This document shows, in pieces, positions 7,209-11,218 of a DNA stretch of 11,218 nucleotides. The translations under genes were made by a program, and so were the position numbers. Under the pieces are notes generated by a model, which worked only from the letters and a program-made list of their open reading frames with translations, ran no database searches and was not told where the DNA came from. Each line of letters opens with the position of its first letter. Within the stretch, counting starts at the first letter, position 1. The stretch comes from an uncultured Gemmatimonadales bacterium. GTDB lineage: Bacteria; Gemmatimonadota; Gemmatimonadetes; Longimicrobiales; Gaopeijiaceae. The stretch lies in assembly GCA_937983085.1 (NCBI GenBank), contig CALJKZ010000049.1, positions 1-11,218 on the forward strand, written 5' to 3'.

Positions 7209-7227
7209 GGCCCGGGTCGAACCGGCC
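7209..7227. terminator. Candidate GC hairpin between convergent genes
   Basis: GGCC-C-GG ... CCGGCC forms a 6-bp all-GC stem with a one-base bulge and a 6-base loop, in the middle of the 51-base gap between the convergent S15 peptidase and glycosyltransferase genes. Its position suits a bidirectional stop, but no T-tract follows on either strand, and short GC palindromes are common in a genome of this composition. Confidence 0.25.
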
Positions 7228-7233
7228 CGTGCT

Positions 7234-8673
7234 CTAGCTCGTGGTTGCCGCCGACCCCTGGAAGCCCTTCCGCTCCATCTTCCCCCACGCTTTTCGGCCC
7301 ACCACCGAGTTGTAGAGACCACGGACCCGCCAGAAGCTGTTGAGCTGGCGGAATCCGAAGTTCTCGATGATGCCCAGCGCGAACATCTTGAGTACGTCCG
7401 ACGTCCGTGTGTAACGGGCGAACGCGACCTCTTCGATGAGGACGGCGACGGTGGACAGGGTCACGCCGAGTGCGAAGGCGAGAATGAAGAAGCCGATGAT
7501 GTATGCCGTCGAGGCTTGTCCGGAGGCGACGGCGACGGCGAATCCGAAGTAACCCACCAGTTCGATGACGGGGCCGAGTCCCTCGAGGAAGAGAAAGACC
7601 GGGAAGGCGAACATCCCCGAGGCCCCGTAGCGCGGGTTGAAGAGCATGGTTCGGTGACGAAGGAGGCTCTCGATGAGTCCCCGCTGCCATCGGTCCCGCT
7701 GACGCCCGAGGACTCGCAGGGATTCGGGCACTTCCGTCCAGGCCACGGAGTCGGGCACGAACTCGATTCTGCAGGGGCGGCCCTGATCGGTGAAGAGCCG
7801 CTTCATGCGCACCACGAGCTCCATGTCCTCGCCCACGGTCTCTCCGGTGGTCCGCTTGCTGGCGTACCCGCCCGCGTCCGCCACGGCGCCCCTACTGAAT
7901 AGCCCGAAGGCGCCCGAGATGACCAGGCTGGCGTTAAACGCCGCCCACCCCACCCGTCCCACCAGGAAGGCGCGCAGGTACTCCACGGTTTGAACGGCGG
8001 CGAGAAAGCTCCGGGGGAGTCGAGCGTCGGTCACGATCCCCGTGTCCACCGAACAGTCGTTGACCACCCGGATCTTGCCGCCGACGGCCACCGTGCCGGC
8101 GTCCTCCAGAAAGGGCCGCACGATCCGCGTGAGGGCGTCGCGCTCCAGGAGCGTGTCCGCGTCGACGGCACAGACCAGGGGTGTGTTGCAGTAGTTCAGG
8201 CCCGCGTTGAGGGCATCGGCCTTGCCGCCGTTGTCCTTGTCCACCACCCAGAGGTTCGGGTAGAGGCGGCTCTGGTAGACGCCGCGCACGCGAGCCGTGG
8301 CCAGCTCGGCGGTGACGATCCGGGCGCGCGTCGCCAGGGAGAACGCCGACTCCAACACCTCCATGGTCTCGTCGCCCGAGCCGTCGTTGACCACGATGAT
8401 CTCGTGTCGGGGATAGTCCAGGGTCAGGAGGGAACGAACCGACTCCACGCACGTCAGCGCCTCGTTGTACGCAGGGGCGAGGACCGTGATGGGAGGCGCC
8501 GCCTGGGCGCGTGAGGGGTCCAGCAGGTTGAAGGCCCGGAGGCGCTGCCGGTATCGCCAGATGACGTGGAGCGCCTTGCCGCTGGTGATCATGTAGACGG
8601 CGTTGATGGCCACGAAGTACACGAGGACCAGGGCGTTGACCACCGACAGGAGCACCCACCACGACGTCACCAC
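7234..8673 (-). CDS. Processive family-2 glycosyltransferase (PgaC / hyaluronan synthase-like), membrane polysaccharide synthase
   Basis: This 479-residue membrane enzyme is predicted to polymerise a sugar from a nucleotide donor and extrude the chain. An N-terminal membrane segment (4-31) precedes a cytosolic GT-A domain: ITVLAPAYNEA, VVNDGSGD (Asp97), DKDNGGKADALN (Asp147), the metal-binding DxD in AVDADT (171, 173), GEDMEL (Glu282, Asp283) and QRDRW (325-329), the QxxRW mark of processive synthases. Two hydrophobic blocks follow (about 353-383 and 389-418), then an amphipathic tail. The fold fits beta-1,6-GlcNAc, hyaluronan or related synthases; the sugar cannot be told from sequence. The start is the GTG at 8673, 6 bases after a perfect GGAGGT and overlapping the upstream HEAT gene by 7 bases; a second GTG at 8670 is the alternative. 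It is the last gene of its operon and converges on the S15 peptidase. Confidence 0.9.
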   Translation of the reverse strand: MVTSWWVLLSVVNALVLVYFVAINAVYMITSGKALHVIWRYRQRLRAFNLLDPSRAQAAPPITVLAPAYNEALTCVESVRSLLTLDYPRHEIIVVNDGSGDETMEVLESAFSLATRARIVTAELATARVRGVYQSRLYPNLWVVDKDNGGKADALNAGLNYCNTPLVCAVDADTLLERDALTRIVRPFLEDAGTVAVGGKIRVVNDCSVDTGIVTDARLPRSFLAAVQTVEYLRAFLVGRVGWAAFNASLVISGAFGLFSRGAVADAGGYASKRTTGETVGEDMELVVRMKRLFTDQGRPCRIEFVPDSVAWTEVPESLRVLGRQRDRWQRGLIESLLRHRTMLFNPRYGASGMFAFPVFLFLEGLGPVIELVGYFGFAVAVASGQASTAYIIGFFILAFALGVTLSTVAVLIEEVAFARYTRTSDVLKMFALGIIENFGFRQLNSFWRVRGLYNSVVGRKAWGKMERKGFQGSAATTS

Positions 8674-9770
8674 GACCGCACCTCCGAGATGACCTGGAGA
8701 CCGAGTGCGGCACGAGGGTGCCGCGATCCGGCGAGACGCTCCAGGGCAGCGGCGCCACCGGCTTCCTTGAGCCCGCGAGCCGCCGCGATGGCCACCCACG
8801 GGGAGGGGTCGGACATGGCCGCGTCTTCCAGCAGATCGCGGTCCTCTTCGGCTCCGATCCCGCCGAGGGCCCGGACGGCGTGAAGGCGCACCGGGAGGGC
8901 ATCGTCGACGACCGCCTCACGTACGGCGTCCACATGCTCGCCGCGGCCCACCGCAGCCAGGAGTCGGAGCGCCGCCGCACGCAACTCCACCTTCTCCGTA
9001 TGGACCAGCACCTCGTGGGCGAGATCGGCGGCGGGGGCGTCGCCCAGGAGCGCCAGAGCGTCGGCGGCTACGGCGCGTGTGTTGGGTGTGACTTCGGCGT
9101 CGGCGAGGGCCCAGCGCAGGGAAGGGGCGGCTTCGGGCCCCATGGACGCCAGCATCGCCGCGAGGAAGTCGAGGCGCCAATGGGCGAAACGATCCAGGTG
9201 CGCGAGGACCGGATCGGCGTACCCTCCGTCGTCGGCGGCAGACAAGGTCGAAGCGGCCACCATGGCGACGTCGGGCGACGAATCGTCCAACGCGGCGATG
9301 ACGTGCTCAGCGAACGTAGGCAGACCCAGTTCGCCCAAGGTCTGCACGGCCCGAGCCCGACGGGCCTCGACGGGATGGTCGAGGTACTCGGTGATCTTGT
9401 CCAGATGGGGTTCGGCCAGGCGTCGGATGATGTCCTGCTCCTCGCCCTCCAGGCGTCGGACGTACTCGAGGAGGAAGTTCAGGAACTCCACCCGGTTGTC
9501 GTCGTCCACCGTCCCGCTCAAGGATTCCGGCGCCTTGTCTCCGTACAGGACCTCCTGAAGCTCGTACTGCCAACGCCCTGTCCGGTCCTGAAGGGCCCTG
9601 GCCAGGGCCAGCTTCCGGGAGCGGAAGACGAGGGTCCACGTCGCCATGGTCGCGGAGATCACAAGGAAGACCCCTCCGGTGAGGACCACCAGGAGGAGAA
9701 AGGCCTCGCCGGGCGACAGGAGCCGGGTGGCGAGCTGCACGGCTTGGGCCTGCGCGTAGAGATCAGGCAC
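8667..9770 (-). CDS. Membrane-anchored HEAT-repeat protein
   Basis: This 367-residue protein has one N-terminal membrane segment (about 22-49, AFLLLVVLTGGVFLVISATM) followed by a basic stretch, FRSRKLALAR. By the positive-inside rule the rest lies in the cytosol. Residues 50-115 form a helical linker rich in charged residues. From about 115 to 360, helical pairs repeat with a period near 31 residues, for example VRLHAVRALGGIGAEEDRD and VAIAAARGLKEAGG, the pattern of HEAT / PBS-lyase-like repeats. Such repeats are protein-binding scaffolds; no catalytic motif is visible. The GTG start at 9770 has GGAGGAG 7 bases upstream and overlaps the end of the response regulator by 8 bases; the 3' end overlaps the glycosyltransferase start by 7. 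This suggests a scaffold linking regulator to synthase at the membrane (inference). I do not recognise a named family. Confidence 0.85.
   Translation of the reverse strand: MPDLYAQAQAVQLATRLLSPGEAFLLLVVLTGGVFLVISATMATWTLVFRSRKLALARALQDRTGRWQYELQEVLYGDKAPESLSGTVDDDNRVEFLNFLLEYVRRLEGEEQDIIRRLAEPHLDKITEYLDHPVEARRARAVQTLGELGLPTFAEHVIAALDDSSPDVAMVAASTLSAADDGGYADPVLAHLDRFAHWRLDFLAAMLASMGPEAAPSLRWALADAEVTPNTRAVAADALALLGDAPAADLAHEVLVHTEKVELRAAALRLLAAVGRGEHVDAVREAVVDDALPVRLHAVRALGGIGAEEDRDLLEDAAMSDPSPWVAIAAARGLKEAGGAAALERLAGSRHPRAALGLQVISEVRSW
8680..8685 (-). promoter_or_regulatory. Shine-Dalgarno sequence of the glycosyltransferase gene
   Basis: GGAGGT on the minus strand lies 6 bases before the GTG at 8673 and inside the end of the HEAT gene. 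It rules out the longer frame that extends to 8799, whose extra residues are arginine-rich and unlike a glycosyltransferase N-terminus. Confidence 0.7.
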
Positions 9771-11218
9771 GGGCCGACTCCTCCTCCAGCTCCACCACGA
9801 GCCGGCTCACGCGCGTCACCAGCTCTTTCACCGAGAACGGCTTCGCCAGGGCGTCGTTGGCCCCCAATTCGAAGGGCCGCCGCGCGGCGTGATCGCCCGC
9901 GAAGGTTCGGACGGCGACGGGCGCCCCCGGGACGGAGCGCTCGGAGCGGATCCGCCGGAGGATCTCGAACCCATCGGCGCCCGGAAGCATCACGTCCAGG
10001 ACCACCGCCGACGCCGTGAGCTCGCCCATGGCGCGCAGGGCATCGGCGCCGTTGTCGAAGCGGGTGACCTCGAAACCTTCGCGGGTCAGTCGGTGGGTCA
10101 TGAGGTCACCGAGAATCGCGTCGTCCTCGATGACCAGGACGTGGTGGGCGCCGGCGGCCCCTTCGTCGTCGGTGGTGACGATGCGGGCGCTCTGCTGTCG
10201 GCTCGCCACCTGGAGTCGGCGCGTGGCCCGGGCGATGGCCTCGTTTACGCTGCCGGCGCCGGAGACGCCGGCCGCACCGGCGTGCCAGGTGACAACCAGT
10301 TCCGAACCGTCGGCGAGGGGCAGGCGTCGCCTGTTGGTCGCCGTCGTCAGCTCCTCGAGCCGCGCGCGGGTCTCGTCCGCGTCCGCTCCGGACAGCAGGA
10401 GGGCGAACTTGCCGCCGCCCCAACGGGCCGTGATGTCGGACTCGTGGGCAGCCTCGCGAATGCCCTCGGCTACGGCCCGCAGGGCGGCGTCGCCGACCTC
10501 GGTGCCATGGGCGTCGTTGATGCCGTCCAGTCGATGGATGTCGAGGATCACGAAGGACAGGTCGGTGCCGACCCTCTCGGCGGAAGCGGCGATCTGGCGG
10601 ATCTCCGAGAGGAAGACCGTGCGGTTGGTCAGTCCGGTGAGCGGGTCCTGACGGCCTGCCTGGCGGGCCTCGGCGGATCGCTCGAGAAGCATGGAAACCG
10701 TGGTCGCGAGGACGGGTGGCTCCACAGGCTTGTTGAGGAAGGTGTCCGCACCCAACGACAACACCTCCGTGCGCGTCTGGAGGTCGGCACGCCCCGTGAG
10801 GAGGATGACCGGGATGGCCCGGGTACGGGGCCTTCGCGCCAGTCGGGCGAGCAGTTCGCGGCCGTCTTCCCCGGGAAGACCGAGGTCGAGGAGGATGATG
10901 TCCACCGCCTGGCGGTCGACGATGCGCTGCGCGTCCTCGGCGGTCTGGGCCCAGATGACCTCCCGGTTCGATCCGCTGACTACGGATCGGATGAGCGCAG
11001 CCTCCATCCGGCTGTCCTCGACCACGAGAACGCGGGCCACCTTCGAGTCGTCCCTCGCCACCTCCTGACTCACCGCTCCGATGAGTCGGTCCGTCGCGGC
11101 CACGAGCCCGCCTTCCGGAAGGTGTCGCATGGCGAGGGCGCTGCGGGCGATGTCCGGAAAGCGCTCGGCGATGCTCGGGCGCGTCAGCGAGCGTGCAATG
11201 CGGCGAAGGGACTCCACT
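9763..11218 (-). CDS. Response regulator, REC - degenerate GGDEF - REC, 5' end at or beyond window edge
   Basis: The frame is open to the right edge. A GTG at 11217 could be the start but cannot be judged without upstream sequence. From it, 484 residues are seen. Residues 1-58 are helical and unassigned. Receiver 1 (about 61-180) has acidic pair Glu67/Asp68, phospho-acceptor Asp111 in LLDLGLPGEDG, Thr141 and Lys163. A GGDEF-fold domain (about 188-348) opens with DPLTGLTNR and keeps DIHRLDGIND, but the signature is GGGKF (267-271) instead of GGDEF and the RxxD inhibitory site reads HESD, so diguanylate cyclase activity is probably lost. Receiver 2 (about 359-478) has Asp365/366, Asp408 in VVLDVMLPGADG, Thr438 and Lys459. 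Both receivers look phosphorylatable. No DNA-binding domain is present, so output is probably by protein contact. First visible gene of the operon with the HEAT protein and glycosyltransferase; the partner kinase is not in the window. Confidence 0.88.
   Translation of the reverse strand, partial: VESLRRIARSLTRPSIAERFPDIARSALAMRHLPEGGLVAATDRLIGAVSQEVARDDSKVARVLVVEDSRMEAALIRSVVSGSNREVIWAQTAEDAQRIVDRQAVDIILLDLGLPGEDGRELLARLARRPRTRAIPVILLTGRADLQTRTEVLSLGADTFLNKPVEPPVLATTVSMLLERSAEARQAGRQDPLTGLTNRTVFLSEIRQIAASAERVGTDLSFVILDIHRLDGINDAHGTEVGDAALRAVAEGIREAAHESDITARWGGGKFALLLSGADADETRARLEELTTATNRRRLPLADGSELVVTWHAGAAGVSGAGSVNEAIARATRRLQVASRQQSARIVTTDDEGAAGAHHVLVIEDDAILGDLMTHRLTREGFEVTRFDNGADALRAMGELTASAVVLDVMLPGADGFEILRRIRSERSVPGAPVAVRTFAGDHAARRPFELGANDALAKPFSVKELVTRVSRLVVELEEESARA
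9778..9784 (-). promoter_or_regulatory. Shine-Dalgarno sequence of the HEAT-repeat gene
   Basis: GGAGGAG on the minus strand lies 7 bases before the GTG at 9770, embedded in the last codons of the response regulator. It supports the GTG start and suggests strong, coupled translation. Confidence 0.65.

Noticed and set aside
8718..10019. 433-codon plus-strand frame
   Set aside because: It is antisense to the HEAT and response regulator genes, His/Gly/Arg-rich, with no recognisable domain.
1..11218. Phage defence, toxin-antitoxin, CRISPR, IS or tRNA content
   Set aside because: I found no direct-repeat array, terminal inverted repeats, transposase motifs, tRNA-like folds or defence-family domains on either strand.

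Overview
The window reads as a chromosomal segment of a GC-rich bacterium, most likely a Gemmatimonadota or Acidobacteriota member. This rests on family content rather than on a marker gene search: a PadR regulator fused by a 4-base overlap to a large 'ADOP' type MacB/FtsX permease is a hallmark of those phyla, and secreted M28 and S15 peptidases are abundant in them. Coding density is high. I see no tRNA, rRNA, CRISPR array, insertion sequence or phage gene.

Layout. (1) Bases 1-2456, minus strand: ADOP permease, its 3' end cut by the window edge, preceded by its PadR regulator (start about 2785). (2) 2886-3968, minus: a lipoprotein M28 zinc peptidase. (3) A 165-base divergent gap carrying a plausible sigma-70 promoter. 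(4) 4134-5163, plus: rplS (ribosomal protein L19) and rnhB (RNase HII), overlapping. (5) A 132-base gap with a perfect 10-bp hairpin, then 5296-7182, plus: a secreted Xaa-Pro dipeptidyl-peptidase of family S15. (6) 7234-11218, minus: a tightly overlapped three-gene operon, read from the right edge: a REC - degenerate GGDEF - REC response regulator (5' end at or beyond the edge), a membrane-anchored HEAT-repeat protein, and a processive family-2 glycosyltransferase of the PgaC/hyaluronan-synthase type.

The housekeeping pair rplS-rnhB sits between two extracytoplasmic peptidases that could act together in peptide scavenging (inference). The most interesting unit is the right-hand operon. Its start codons overlap the preceding stops by 7-8 bases and carry strong Shine-Dalgarno sequences, implying co-production of a signalling protein, a cytosol-facing scaffold and a membrane polysaccharide synthase. 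It looks like a switchable exopolysaccharide synthase in which the diguanylate cyclase domain has lost its active site and the HEAT protein may be the coupling element.
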